The notes under the pieces were generated by a model. It was not told where the DNA came from. It ran no database searches and was given only the letters and a program-made list of their open reading frames with translations. From Thermoproteota archaeon (GTDB taxonomy: Archaea; Thermoproteota; Thermoprotei_A; Sulfolobales; Acidilobaceae), in assembly GCA_013152575.1 (NCBI GenBank), contig JAADGB010000058.1:1-34484 (forward strand): DNA of 34,484 nt, given 5' to 3'. The first letter of the stretch is position 1; each line of letters opens with the position of its first letter. Position numbers and translations under genes: made by a program. Below are positions 23,200 to 31,155 of this stretch, in pieces.

Positions 23200-23740
23200 G
23201 GCTAAGGCGCGGCTCTACGGGACAACGGTAGTAGTCGAATCTATAGACGATTCTAGATGCCTCTACCAACAAGGATTCTACGGTCATCCTCTAGGCGTGG
23301 AGAAGCCTAAAGACGCCTCCTTCAACTCGCAACTACGACTTTCGCCTACTGAAGCACTCTACCTCCTCGAGCAGGGAGTAATTACTGTGGTGGATGAGGA
23401 AGGTAATCCAGTCGAGTTCAAAGAACTATGGACTAGGCTAAGCAGCCAATACAAGGACCTTAAAGTAGAGTATCCCGTATACAAGGCTCTTAGACAGTCC
23501 GGCTTAGTGGTTAGGAGCGGCCTCAAGTTCGGAGCCGACTTCACCGTTTATAGGCTGGGGCCGGGGCTGGAGCATGCCCCCTACATTGTCCACGTAGTTG
23601 CCTATGACGAGGAGTTGGAGCCCACCGATATAGTTAGGGCTGGTAGGCTGAGCCATAGTGTTAGGAAAGCATTTATTCTTGCATCCGTAGAGCCTAATGG
23701 GAATCCTAGTTACTTAATCTTTAAATGGCTCTTACCATGA
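23189..23740 (+). CDS. endA: tRNA-splicing endonuclease (catalytic subunit)
   Basis: The enzyme cuts bulge-helix-bulge motifs in pre-tRNA and other RNAs. With ATG 23189 the protein has 183 residues, typical of crenarchaeal catalytic subunits. The C-terminal domain carries KFGADFTVYRLGPG with the catalytic Tyr (about 121), LEHAPYIVHV with His (about 129) and SHSVRKAFILA with Lys (about 160). The frame also opens 14 codons earlier inside the PhoU-like gene, but family alignment by eye favours 23189. Crenarchaeal EndA often pairs with a second structural subunit, not seen here. The tRNA-Thr intron in this window is a natural substrate. Confidence 0.92.
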   Translation: MKCKAKARLYGTTVVVESIDDSRCLYQQGFYGHPLGVEKPKDASFNSQLRLSPTEALYLLEQGVITVVDEEGNPVEFKELWTRLSSQYKDLKVEYPVYKALRQSGLVVRSGLKFGADFTVYRLGPGLEHAPYIVHVVAYDEELEPTDIVRAGRLSHSVRKAFILASVEPNGNPSYLIFKWLLP

Positions 23741-23772
23741 CTATATAGAGGGAAGCGATTTCGTCGAAGAAA

Positions 23773-23789
23773 AAACATCGAGGATGTTT
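23773..23789. promoter_or_regulatory. Perfect inverted repeat at the 5' end of the Cys-rich gene transcript
   Basis: AAACATC-GAG-GATGTTT is a 7-bp perfect inverted repeat with a 3-nt centre. A TATA-like ACTATATAGA at 23741-23750 would place the transcript start right at this repeat. It may be an operator or a 5' mRNA hairpin. Confidence 0.4.
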
Positions 23790-23802
23790 GAGGGGTATAG
23801 AT

Positions 23803-24171
23803 GTGTCAACATATAATCCCCGAGAACCCAGGCGGAGGCCCCACGAGTGGCGACGCTCACCCGAGAAAAGACAGTTGCGGCCAAGACCGATAGGAGACAG
23901 ATGCAACCCTCTTTGCCCATTCTTCAGGTGCCAGAAGAGGGCGCTCAGGATTGTAACTGAGCAATACAAGGGGAGGCCGATAAAGGTCGCGATGTGCGCG
24001 TGGATAGGAGACAAGTGCATCGGAGCATCCTGTCGATTCGCCTTCTGCGAGAAGAGAGCGATGTTACCGGATGGCCGGTGTGCTCTCGCCGTGAAGGCCA
24101 AGAGAGGCAAGGAGTTCGAAGAAGAACTGATGGAGATGGAGAAGGAGTTCGGATTCGACGAGGGCTTCTAG
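23803..24171 (+). CDS. Cys-rich, probably zinc-binding protein of unknown function
   Basis: This 122-residue protein has a basic, arginine/proline-rich N-terminus (NPREPRRRPHEWRR), then a compact Cys region: CNPLCPFFRC, CAWIGDKC, ASCRFAFC and DGRC, giving eight cysteines that could hold two metal ions or an iron-sulfur cluster. The C-terminus is an acidic helix. No family name comes to mind. GTG 23803 has GAGGGG 7 nt upstream; TTG 23788 is an alternative within the inverted repeat. Its stop overlaps the UbiX stop by 4 nt. Confidence 0.6.
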   Translation: MSTYNPREPRRRPHEWRRSPEKRQLRPRPIGDRCNPLCPFFRCQKRALRIVTEQYKGRPIKVAMCAWIGDKCIGASCRFAFCEKRAMLPDGRCALAVKAKRGKEFEEELMEMEKEFGFDEGF

Positions 24172-24761
24172 ACTCCACTCCATCTCTTGTAAAGACTATT
24201 CTCGATACCCAATGCATCCAATACCTTACCCGCTAAGAACCTTGTAATATCGTCAATTGTCTTCGGCTTATGGTAGTAGGCTACACATAACGGAACAATT
24301 ATGGCACCCGCTTTTGCTAGTTTCACGAGGTTCTCCAACTCGATAACGCCCATTGGAGTCTCTCTGGGTGCGACTACTAGCCTACGTCCTAGCCTTAGAA
24401 TGGATAATGCAGCCCTCACTACCAGGTTATCAGAGTATCCGCCTGCTATACCTGCTACGGTCTTCATACTAGCCGGTACTACTGCCATGGCGTCGGGCTG
24501 GTTGCTACTGCTAGCGAGTGGCGAAGAGAAGTCGTCATCGCTATACACTGGCCCGAACTCGCTAAGCCGTCTCCTAAGCTCTTCGGCCTCTATTCCCTCC
24601 TCGTATCTGGCAACCGCGTAGGCTCCTCTTGACACGATAATTCCCTTTATTTCAACGCCAGCTCCACTCAGCGCCCTCACTACCTCTACTCCTATTCTAA
24701 CCCCTGATGCTCCTGTTATTGCGATTGCAACACTATTCACTCCTCGAGGATCCCTCGGCAT
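24168..24761 (-). CDS. ubiX: Flavin prenyltransferase UbiX/Pad1-like
   Basis: The enzyme joins dimethylallyl phosphate to FMN, making the prenylated flavin needed by UbiD decarboxylases. It shows AIAITGASGVRIGVEVVRAL at the N-terminus, VVPASMKTVAGIAGGYSDNLVVRAA, and APRETPMGVIELENLVKLAKAGAIIVP, the full UbiX signature. It has up to 197 residues from ATG 24761; GTG 24740 overlapping the upstream stop as GTGA would give 190. No ubiD is in the window. It is the last gene of a three-gene minus-strand operon. Confidence 0.93.
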   Translation of the reverse strand: MPRDPRGVNSVAIAITGASGVRIGVEVVRALSGAGVEIKGIIVSRGAYAVARYEEGIEAEELRRRLSEFGPVYSDDDFSSPLASSSNQPDAMAVVPASMKTVAGIAGGYSDNLVVRAALSILRLGRRLVVAPRETPMGVIELENLVKLAKAGAIIVPLCVAYYHKPKTIDDITRFLAGKVLDALGIENSLYKRWSGV

Positions 24762-25306
24762 TCTTCTCCAGCTCCCAGAGCCTCTTCTACACCCTTAACC
24801 ATATCGTTAAAGGCCTTAGATCCATATGCAATGAAGTATACACGTGACAGACTCCCTGGCTTGTGGCTGGCAACCACTCGGGCCATTTCGCGGGCAACGT
24901 CCTCGACTGAGAGGCCTCCGACACCCGCGCCCATGGCTGGTAGAGCTATTGATTCTATCCCGAGTCTCTCCGCCTCTTCCAGTGAGGCTCTGGTAGCCTT
25001 CACCGCGTTCTCAAGCGGGATCCTCATGGCAGGCCTCTCCATTGTAGGGGCGTGTATAACGTACTTGGCTGGTAGCCTGCCAGCTCCAGTTGCTATAGCT
25101 TTACCCACTGGTACTGGTGCATGCTTCACGGCCTCCTCTTCGATCTCCTTGCCTCCAGCTTTCTTGATAGCGCCTGCTACTCCTCCACCCATTATCAGTA
25201 GGCTATTGGCGGCGTTCACGATAGCATCGACCTTAGCCTTTGTTATATCACCCTCTTCGACGATAAGGGTCATACCGTTATCCAGCCTCCAACACATGGC
25301 CATCAC
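24737..25306 (-). CDS. Macro-domain protein (ADP-ribose-binding/deacetylase type)
   Basis: The 189-residue protein carries a typical macro domain: EEGDITKAKVDAIVNAANSLL, MGGGVAGAIKKAGG, GKAIATGAGRLPAKYVIHAP, and SIALPAMGAGVGGL. These are the adenine/diphosphate loops of the family, whose members bind ADP-ribose or hydrolyse ADP-ribose derivatives; the NAAN and GGGVAGAI motifs fit an active hydrolase. The GTG start at 25306 overlaps the stop of the upstream gene (GTGA), with ATG 25303 next to it. Confidence 0.92.
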   Translation of the reverse strand: MMAMCWRLDNGMTLIVEEGDITKAKVDAIVNAANSLLIMGGGVAGAIKKAGGKEIEEEAVKHAPVPVGKAIATGAGRLPAKYVIHAPTMERPAMRIPLENAVKATRASLEEAERLGIESIALPAMGAGVGGLSVEDVAREMARVVASHKPGSLSRVYFIAYGSKAFNDMVKGVEEALGAGEECRGILEE

Positions 25307-26118
25307 AATACACCCTCCGCCAACTCTTTTAGAATGGGGATCTCTTCGATTTTCTCCTTATCAAGTATACTCCATATTATTCCACTAGGTTTATTCCTTC
25401 TCTCATTGACCTTGATTAGCCTCGTGGGCGTGGCGATGTAATCCACGGGGACATCATGTGGATCCTGAGGTAGCCGCGAGTTGAACACTTGCAAGTCATG
25501 TACAGCGGTTGCGACGGGCGTGTTATCCTCTACTAGGCCTAGTTCTCCGAGAATCCCCCACTCTAGGTCTCCGTATCCGTGTCCCTTACCGAGCCTGTCC
25601 CCACGAGTGCTCACGGCAACGCTTCCCTCGACTATGAAGTCTACCCTCTCGATCCAAGCCGTTAGTGCGTCGATGGTTTTCAGGGGCTTGCCGTACCGGA
25701 ATGCTCCCTTAATGGTTGAGGCCTCCTTGTAACTACGTCCCGGTATGGTCGAGGGGTCGAGAAGTAGGAAACCGTTTCTGATTCGGGGGGTTGGCATGAG
25801 TAGTATCTTGCCCTCAACGAGGGCCGCGTACCGAATAGCCCTTTGAGGGGAGTCTGGGTTTATCTTCACAACTCTAGCCCTCTTCCATTCTGGGAGCTGT
25901 GTTATCCTCTTACACGCCTGCTCGGCACCCTCAAAATTAGGTATTCTGTGCTCTATGGGAAAGGGTGGGCGTGCAACATTAGCCTCCCTAAGCCTCCTGT
26001 AGACTAGGAGGCGTACCTCTTCCTTACTCATGCTGCTCAGATCCATAACCCCCACACCACTAATGATGGCGTGGCGGCTCCAATGGTCCGTGAAATACTC
26101 ATCCCTACGCGTGGTCAT
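25303..26118 (-). CDS. 5-formyltetrahydrofolate cyclo-ligase-family protein
   Basis: The protein has up to 271 residues and matches the archaeal branch of the 5-formyl-THF cyclo-ligase fold: EEVRLLVYRRLREANVARPP, a middle region with PRIRNGFLLLDPSTIPG, the nucleotide loop LGKGHGYGDLEWGIL, and VATAVHDLQVF...VDYIATPTRLI. Archaea vary in their C1 carrier, so the substrate is uncertain. ATG 26118 opens the frame, but ATG 26046 (M25) has GGTGTGGGGG just upstream and begins where family similarity starts. It leads the operon with macro and ubiX genes. Confidence 0.82.
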   Translation of the reverse strand: MTTRRDEYFTDHWSRHAIISGVGVMDLSSMSKEEVRLLVYRRLREANVARPPFPIEHRIPNFEGAEQACKRITQLPEWKRARVVKINPDSPQRAIRYAALVEGKILLMPTPRIRNGFLLLDPSTIPGRSYKEASTIKGAFRYGKPLKTIDALTAWIERVDFIVEGSVAVSTRGDRLGKGHGYGDLEWGILGELGLVEDNTPVATAVHDLQVFNSRLPQDPHDVPVDYIATPTRLIKVNERRNKPSGIIWSILDKEKIEEIPILKELAEGVL

Positions 26119-26183
26119 TAAACCCAGCGGACGTCATCGCCGCCGTCAATTGTTATCTCCCCTAACCCCTAATAGTTTTCACC

Positions 26184-26567
26184 GTGAGGGACCCTGGGGA
26201 GATGATGGAAAAGTATCCATGGCTACTGCCTATAATATGGGTATTAGAGAGGGGAGCCTCCTGCGACCCTGTCGTTGTAGCTGAGGAACTCGGTATTCCC
26301 ACGCGTCTAGCGAGGACTCTCGTGTATAAGGCTCGAAGGCTAGGATTATGTGAGTCAAAACCGGATGTATGCATAGCTAGGTCTGGTAGGTCGTTCTATG
26401 GGGTCATGGGGTCCCTTGTGTTTGTCGCCCGTTTGAGGAATAGGCGGGTTACTGGCTACGTGTTTAAGATAGGCTATGATTACGAGGGTGTTAAAAAGAG
26501 GATATTGATGGAGGCGCTTGAATATTTGAAAGGGTCTTGTTTAGCTGGAGAGGAACCTGGTTCTTAG
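26184..26567 (+). CDS. Small winged-helix-like protein of unknown function
   Basis: The protein has up to 127 residues. The segment WVLERGASCDPVVVAEELGIPTRLARTLVYKARRLGLCES reads like a winged helix-turn-helix; the C-terminal half has VARLRNRRVTGYVFKIGYDYEGVKKRI. GTG 26184 or ATG 26202/26205 may start translation; GGGGA at 26196-26200 is too close to be decisive. It diverges from the cyclo-ligase-like gene and its last 27 nt overlap the convergent aconitase gene. Function unknown; a DNA-binding regulator is plausible. Confidence 0.55.
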   Translation: MRDPGEMMEKYPWLLPIIWVLERGASCDPVVVAEELGIPTRLARTLVYKARRLGLCESKPDVCIARSGRSFYGVMGSLVFVARLRNRRVTGYVFKIGYDYEGVKKRILMEALEYLKGSCLAGEEPGS

Positions 26568-29228
26568 CACGTATTGGAGTATGCCTCCGTGCTTGTAGTA
26601 TTCTACTTCTATCGGCGTGTCTAGTCGTGCCTTGACCTTGAACTCTATTACTCTGCCGTCTTCCTTCTTGGCCCTAACGGTCAGTATCTTGCCAGGGTAT
26701 AGTCCCTCGCTTATGCCTAGTATCTCGTACTCCTCGCTTCCATCTAGTCCTAGCTTCTCCGCGTTCTCGCCAGGCATGAACTCTAGTGGTAGTATGCCCA
26801 TTCCTACTAGGTTGCTTCTGTGGATTCTCTCGTAGCTCTCTGCTATCACGGCCTTCACTCCTAGGAGTGCGGGTCCCTTAGCTGCCCAGTCCCTGCTGCT
26901 ACCGGTTCCGTATTGTTTGCCTGCTAGTATGATTAGTGGGATACCCATCTCCTTGTACTTCATGGCGGCGTCATAGACGTGCATTACCTCCTTGGTAGGC
27001 CAGAATATGGTCCATCCTCCCTCCTTGTCTGGTACTAGCTTGTTCCTGAACCTTGGGTTGTCGAATGTACACCTCATCATTACCTCGTGGTTTCCTCTCC
27101 TCGAGCCGCAAGTGTTTAGCTCGTGCGGCTTTACTCCAAGGCTTAGTAGGTACTGGCCTGCCTTGGTCTCTGGAAGTATTCTTCCAGCGGGGCTTATGTG
27201 GTCCGTTGTGGTCCTATCAGGGGCCCATACCAGTACTCTGGCGCCCTTGATGTCCTGTGGCTCTGGTGGCTCTAGAGGCATGTTCTCGAAGAACGGTGGC
27301 TTCTTGATGTAGGTGCTGTCTGGGTTCCATGGGTAGGTCACTGACTTGTGCTCTGGTAGCTTGTTCCAGTGCTCGTCTCCTTCCCATATGTTGGAGTACT
27401 TCTTCTTGAACGCCTCTGGATCTAGCGCCTCCTCTACGGCTTTCCTTACCTCCTCGGCGGTTGGCCATATGTCTTTGAGGTATACTGGGTTTCCGTTGGG
27501 ATCGTATCCTATGGGTTCATTGTAGAAGTCTATGTCTATCCTTCCAGCTAGGGCGTATGCTATTACGAGTGGTGGGCTTGCTAGGAAGTTACCTCTCGCT
27601 AGCGGGTGTACTCTGCCTGAGAAGTTCCTGTTACCGCTGAGTACTGTTGCGACCCATATGTCATTCTTCTTAATCGCCTCCTCTATGGCTGGCGGTAGTG
27701 GGCCGCTGTTACCGATACATACCGTACAGCCGAATCCTGTGACGTGGTATCTGAGAGCTTCTAGGTATGGCATTAGTCCGAGCTTCTCCCAATAGTCTGG
27801 TACGACCCTGCTACCTGGAGCGTTGCTTGTCTTCACCCATGGCTTGACCATTAAGCCTTTCTCGACGGCCTTCTTGGCTAGTAGTGCGGCGGCGATCATT
27901 AGGCTTGGGTTGCTGGTGTTTGTACAGCTTGTTATACCTGCGAGGACCACGCTGCCGTCCTCTATCTTGAACTCTTCCCCGTTGCTCTCCAACTCTACTA
28001 TTACCTTGCCCCTCTTCTTCTCCTTCTGGTAGGATTCGATTACCTCTGTGACCCTCTTCTTGGCCTCTCTGAGCGGTATCCTGTCCTCTGGGTGGCTCGG
28101 GCCAGCGATGCTTGGCTCGACATCGTTTAGGTCTATCTCAACTACCTGCGTGTATCTTGGCACCGGATTTTCTGGGTCATACCATATCTTGAGCCTCTTC
28201 AGGTACTCCTCAACCATCTTTACGTGTGCGGGGTCCCTGCCCGTTAGGATTAGGTACTTGATTGTTGCCTCGTCGGGTGGGAAGTAGCCCATGGTTGCTC
28301 CGTACTCTGGGGACATGTTGGCTATTGTTGCCCTGTCTGGGACTGAGAGCTTCTTTACACCCTCGCCGAAGTATTCTACGAATTTGCCTACGACTCCCAC
28401 CTTCCTCAGCTTCTCTGTGATGTAGAGGACTAGGTCTGTCGCGGTTGCACCCTCTGGTAGCTCTCCTTCCAGCCTGACTCCTACCACTTCTGGGAGTAGC
28501 ATGTAGTATGGTTGCCCTAGTATGGTGGCTTCAGCCTCTATACCACCGACTCCCCATCCGAGCACGCCGAGACCGTTTATCATTGTGGTGTGGCTGTCAG
28601 TGCCTAGCACGCTGTCTGGGTATGCTGTCAGCTCGCCGTTCCACTTGCTCACCCATACTAGCTGTGCGAGGTGTTCCAGGTTTACCTGGTGGATTATACC
28701 CTTACCCGGAGGAGCGACCCTCAAGTTGTTGAAGGAGTTCTGGGCCCATTTTAGGAGAGTGTATCTCTCCGAGTTCCTCTCGTATTCCCTCTTCATGTTC
28801 CAGAAGAGCGCATATGAAGTTCCGAAGTAGTCTACCTGGACGCTGTGGTCTATTATCAGGTGTACTGGGATGAGTGGGTTAAGTACGCTGGGGTCCCTGT
28901 TGAAGTCCTTTAGAGCGTCCCTCATAGCTGCGAGGTCTACTACTGCCGGGACTCCTGTGAAGTCTTGCATTATGACTCGTGTCGGGAATAATGGTATGTC
29001 TTTCTTGCCAGCGTTCTCCTCCCACTTAGCTGCTGCTTGTACCTCTTCGTCCCTCACTACAAAGCCGTCATGGTTCCTTACCAGGTTCTCGAGGACTACG
29101 CGTATAGAGTAGGGGAGGTTCTCGTACTTGCCTAGCCCGTACTCGTCTATCTTGTCTACCCTGTATATCCTCGCCTTGCCCTTGGGGGTCTCTATATACT
29201 CCTCGAACATCTTCTTGTCGAAGGCCAA
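26541..29228 (-). CDS. acnA: Aconitate hydratase A
   Basis: This 895-residue [4Fe-4S] enzyme converts citrate to isocitrate. Cluster ligands appear in SCTNTSNPS and GFGCTVCIGNSGPL; other family motifs are GTDSHTTMINGLGVLGWGVGG, CGSRRGNHEVMMR and the C-terminal GTGSSRDWAAKGPALLGVKAVIAES and RSNLVGMGILPLEF. The open frame continues upstream to 29705, but the family N-terminus is AFDKKMFEEY; TTG 29228 has GGTGGG about 4-6 nt upstream and gives normal length. A minus-strand TATA at 29270-29279 supports this start. Confidence 0.96.
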   Translation of the reverse strand: MAFDKKMFEEYIETPKGKARIYRVDKIDEYGLGKYENLPYSIRVVLENLVRNHDGFVVRDEEVQAAAKWEENAGKKDIPLFPTRVIMQDFTGVPAVVDLAAMRDALKDFNRDPSVLNPLIPVHLIIDHSVQVDYFGTSYALFWNMKREYERNSERYTLLKWAQNSFNNLRVAPPGKGIIHQVNLEHLAQLVWVSKWNGELTAYPDSVLGTDSHTTMINGLGVLGWGVGGIEAEATILGQPYYMLLPEVVGVRLEGELPEGATATDLVLYITEKLRKVGVVGKFVEYFGEGVKKLSVPDRATIANMSPEYGATMGYFPPDEATIKYLILTGRDPAHVKMVEEYLKRLKIWYDPENPVPRYTQVVEIDLNDVEPSIAGPSHPEDRIPLREAKKRVTEVIESYQKEKKRGKVIVELESNGEEFKIEDGSVVLAGITSCTNTSNPSLMIAAALLAKKAVEKGLMVKPWVKTSNAPGSRVVPDYWEKLGLMPYLEALRYHVTGFGCTVCIGNSGPLPPAIEEAIKKNDIWVATVLSGNRNFSGRVHPLARGNFLASPPLVIAYALAGRIDIDFYNEPIGYDPNGNPVYLKDIWPTAEEVRKAVEEALDPEAFKKKYSNIWEGDEHWNKLPEHKSVTYPWNPDSTYIKKPPFFENMPLEPPEPQDIKGARVLVWAPDRTTTDHISPAGRILPETKAGQYLLSLGVKPHELNTCGSRRGNHEVMMRCTFDNPRFRNKLVPDKEGGWTIFWPTKEVMHVYDAAMKYKEMGIPLIILAGKQYGTGSSRDWAAKGPALLGVKAVIAESYERIHRSNLVGMGILPLEFMPGENAEKLGLDGSEEYEILGISEGLYPGKILTVRAKKEDGRVIEFKVKARLDTPIEVEYYKHGGILQYVLRTRFLSS

Positions 29229-29269
29229 TTCTCCCACCTTTAACCCCGTAATAGTTTCCGGTGGACGCG

Positions 29270-29279
29270 GTAAATAACA
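29270..29279 (-). promoter_or_regulatory. TATA box of acnA
   Basis: TGTTATTTAC on the minus strand predicts a transcript start near 29249, giving a leader of about 20 nt with an AGGTGGG SD before TTG 29228. Confidence 0.45.
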
Positions 29280-29333
29280 ATGGTTGATAGTAATCTTAGC
29301 GGTGGATGTCTGTGTTTGATCATGGAGGCGTGG

Positions 29334-29371
29334 TTTTATCCCCCTAAGACGTTGTAAACCACTGGGTGGTT
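29334..29371 (+). promoter_or_regulatory. Promoter and perfect inverted repeat of the ABC importer operon
   Basis: TTTTATCC (29334-29341) is a TATA-like element with a predicted transcript start near 29362. A perfect 6-bp inverted repeat, AACCAC-TGG-GTGGTT (29357-29371), covers that start and the SD. A repressor bound here would block initiation, and the nearby PadR gene is a candidate partner. Confidence 0.4.
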
Positions 29372-29376
29372 GTTGA

Positions 29377-30375
29377 TTGAATAGGATAAGGATACTGGTA
29401 GCAGTATTGGTGATTCTTGGAATAGTTTTAGCGGGATATGTATTAGTTTCCCAGAATTCAGAGAAGTCAAAGACACCGACAGTCGTAGCGGCTACGATCA
29501 AGGCTGGGATAGCCAGCATAGACGTCGTAGACGCAGACAAGGATATCCAGAAGGAGGCGGGCGTGAACTTCACAGTACTAAGGCTGACAACACCGCCACA
29601 AGTAATAGACGCCATACTGAACGGCGACGCCCAGATAATCACCGTACCAGTAGAGCTAGCAGCAGTAGCAATGGAGAGGGGAGGAGACGTATACATCATA
29701 GCCATAGACTACGACCTAAACCAGGCAATACTAACAAGGCCCGACACAGGCATAACAAGCCCCGCAGACCTTAAGGGCAAGAAGGTAGCCGCAGTAGTAG
29801 GATCAGGCACCTACGCGTTATTCAAAGCGTTCATGAAGGAACTCTACAACCTAACCGTCGGTGAGGGCGAGGGATACGACATACAGATAGTCAACCTGGC
29901 ACCACCCACAGTCGTAGACGCCCTTGTAAACGGAGACGTTGACGCCGCAGTAATATGGGAGCCCCTCGTCTCACAGGCCATAGTAAAGTATGGAATGAAG
30001 GTTGTAGCCACATATCAAGACCTCTGGAAGCAATACGCTGGAGACATGCCAGCACCCATGCTAGTCTGGGTAGCAACCAGCGACATCGCTAAGAACAAGA
30101 CACTCCTAGACAAAGTACTCAAGGCACACCAGCTAGCAGCTGAGAAGTGGAATAAGAACGAGGACAACTGGACAATAAACTTCCTCTCAAACGCCTACAA
30201 CGTTGATCCCAGCGTGGCTAAGAGTATATGGGAGAGGGACCCCATGCACGCGGAAGCCTGCATACCAGACAACCTAGTTGACTCAATGGTGAAGATTTGG
30301 GGTCTAGCAAAGGAGGCAGGCTACATACAAGACATACCATCAACAGACAGGATAATAACCTGCAGCCAGGGCTAA
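29377..30375 (+). CDS. ABC transporter substrate-binding protein (SsuA/ThiY-like, NMT1 family)
   Basis: The 332-residue protein begins with a basic tip and one hydrophobic segment (about residues 5-25) with no lipobox Cys, so it is likely membrane-anchored outside the cell. The mature part has the periplasmic-binding layout: PPQVIDAILNGDAQI, PADLKGKKVAAVVGSGTYALFKAFM, and VVDALVNGDVDAAVIWEPL, typical of nitrate/sulfonate/thiamine-precursor binding proteins. The ligand cannot be inferred. Several N-x-S/T sites occur. TTG 29377 has GGTGG 7 nt upstream. Permease and ATPase genes follow. Confidence 0.85.
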   Translation: MNRIRILVAVLVILGIVLAGYVLVSQNSEKSKTPTVVAATIKAGIASIDVVDADKDIQKEAGVNFTVLRLTTPPQVIDAILNGDAQIITVPVELAAVAMERGGDVYIIAIDYDLNQAILTRPDTGITSPADLKGKKVAAVVGSGTYALFKAFMKELYNLTVGEGEGYDIQIVNLAPPTVVDALVNGDVDAAVIWEPLVSQAIVKYGMKVVATYQDLWKQYAGDMPAPMLVWVATSDIAKNKTLLDKVLKAHQLAAEKWNKNEDNWTINFLSNAYNVDPSVAKSIWERDPMHAEACIPDNLVDSMVKIWGLAKEAGYIQDIPSTDRIITCSQG

Positions 30376-30387
30376 CAACCATCAACA

Positions 30388-31155
30388 TTGATAGGTGGGA
30401 TGGCGTCTACCATGAAGGAGAAGCTGAGGGGAACACTAGGATACCTGGTGGCTGTAGGAGTATTCCTAGCAATATGGCACCTACTCTCATCTTTCTCAGG
30501 AATCCTCCCCGGGATAGTACCCTCAGTATCATACCTTGTAGGCAATCTAGACATAGCATTATCAGATACAGTGATAACGCTGGAGAATACAATAGCAGGA
30601 TTCGCCTTAGCCCTGGCTCTGTCGCTGGCCCTAGCATGGTTAGCCTCTCTGGGAGGGTTCGTAGAGGATGTAGTTAAGTCCTTCAACGTCCTAGTCCAGA
30701 GCGTCTCGGCACTAGTATGGGCTCTCCTATTCCTCATAATCTACGGCTTCACGAGCCGTTTACCAGCTATCAGCGTGGCGGCAGCGACCGCCTTCCCAAT
30801 CCTATTATCGGGGACCCTGAAGGGATTCGAGGTTGCTAGATCCGAGTACGGCGAGCTCTCAAGAATACTGGGATTGACACGGATAGGGGAGTTCCTAAAC
30901 ATACTGGCCCCTGCTAGTGTTCCATTCATAGTCGCATCGGGGAGGAGCGCGCTGGGAGCGGCGTTGAGGATAAGCGTTGTAGCCGAAGCATTCGGTGCCA
31001 GTGGAGGTATTGGTTATAGGCTGTGGCTCTACTATCAGCTCCACGATTATGAGGGTTTCATGGCGTGGGCATTACTCCTCGTAACACTGATGGTAGTATT
31101 GGATAAGGTTGTGTTGGAGAGGTTGGAGGCGTGGAGCAGGAAATGGATGGAGTAG
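30388..31155 (+). CDS. ABC transporter permease (SsuC/TauC-like)
   Basis: This membrane protein of up to 255 residues has about six hydrophobic segments. It contains the coupling EAA-type region in SEYGELSRILGLTRIGEFLNILAPASVPFIVASGRSALGAALRISVVAEAF, which contacts the ATPase. The first segment is VAVGVFLAIWHLL. The start is uncertain: TTG 30388, ATG 30400 and ATG 30412 are in frame, with GGTGGG at 30394-30399 favouring the third. It lies 12 bp after the binding protein and its last 25 nt overlap the ATPase gene. Confidence 0.85.
   Translation: MIGGMASTMKEKLRGTLGYLVAVGVFLAIWHLLSSFSGILPGIVPSVSYLVGNLDIALSDTVITLENTIAGFALALALSLALAWLASLGGFVEDVVKSFNVLVQSVSALVWALLFLIIYGFTSRLPAISVAAATAFPILLSGTLKGFEVARSEYGELSRILGLTRIGEFLNILAPASVPFIVASGRSALGAALRISVVAEAFGASGGIGYRLWLYYQLHDYEGFMAWALLLVTLMVVLDKVVLERLEAWSRKWME

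Noticed and set aside
27217..27468. Open frames antisense to or shifted within acnA
   Set aside because: They are arginine- or leucine-rich shadow frames with no SD and no domain, inside a strongly conserved gene.
29229..29705. Extended N-terminus of aconitase by 159 residues
   Set aside because: The extension covers the divergent promoter and the start of the ABC binding-protein gene, is low-complexity, and the family N-terminus and an SD support TTG 29228.
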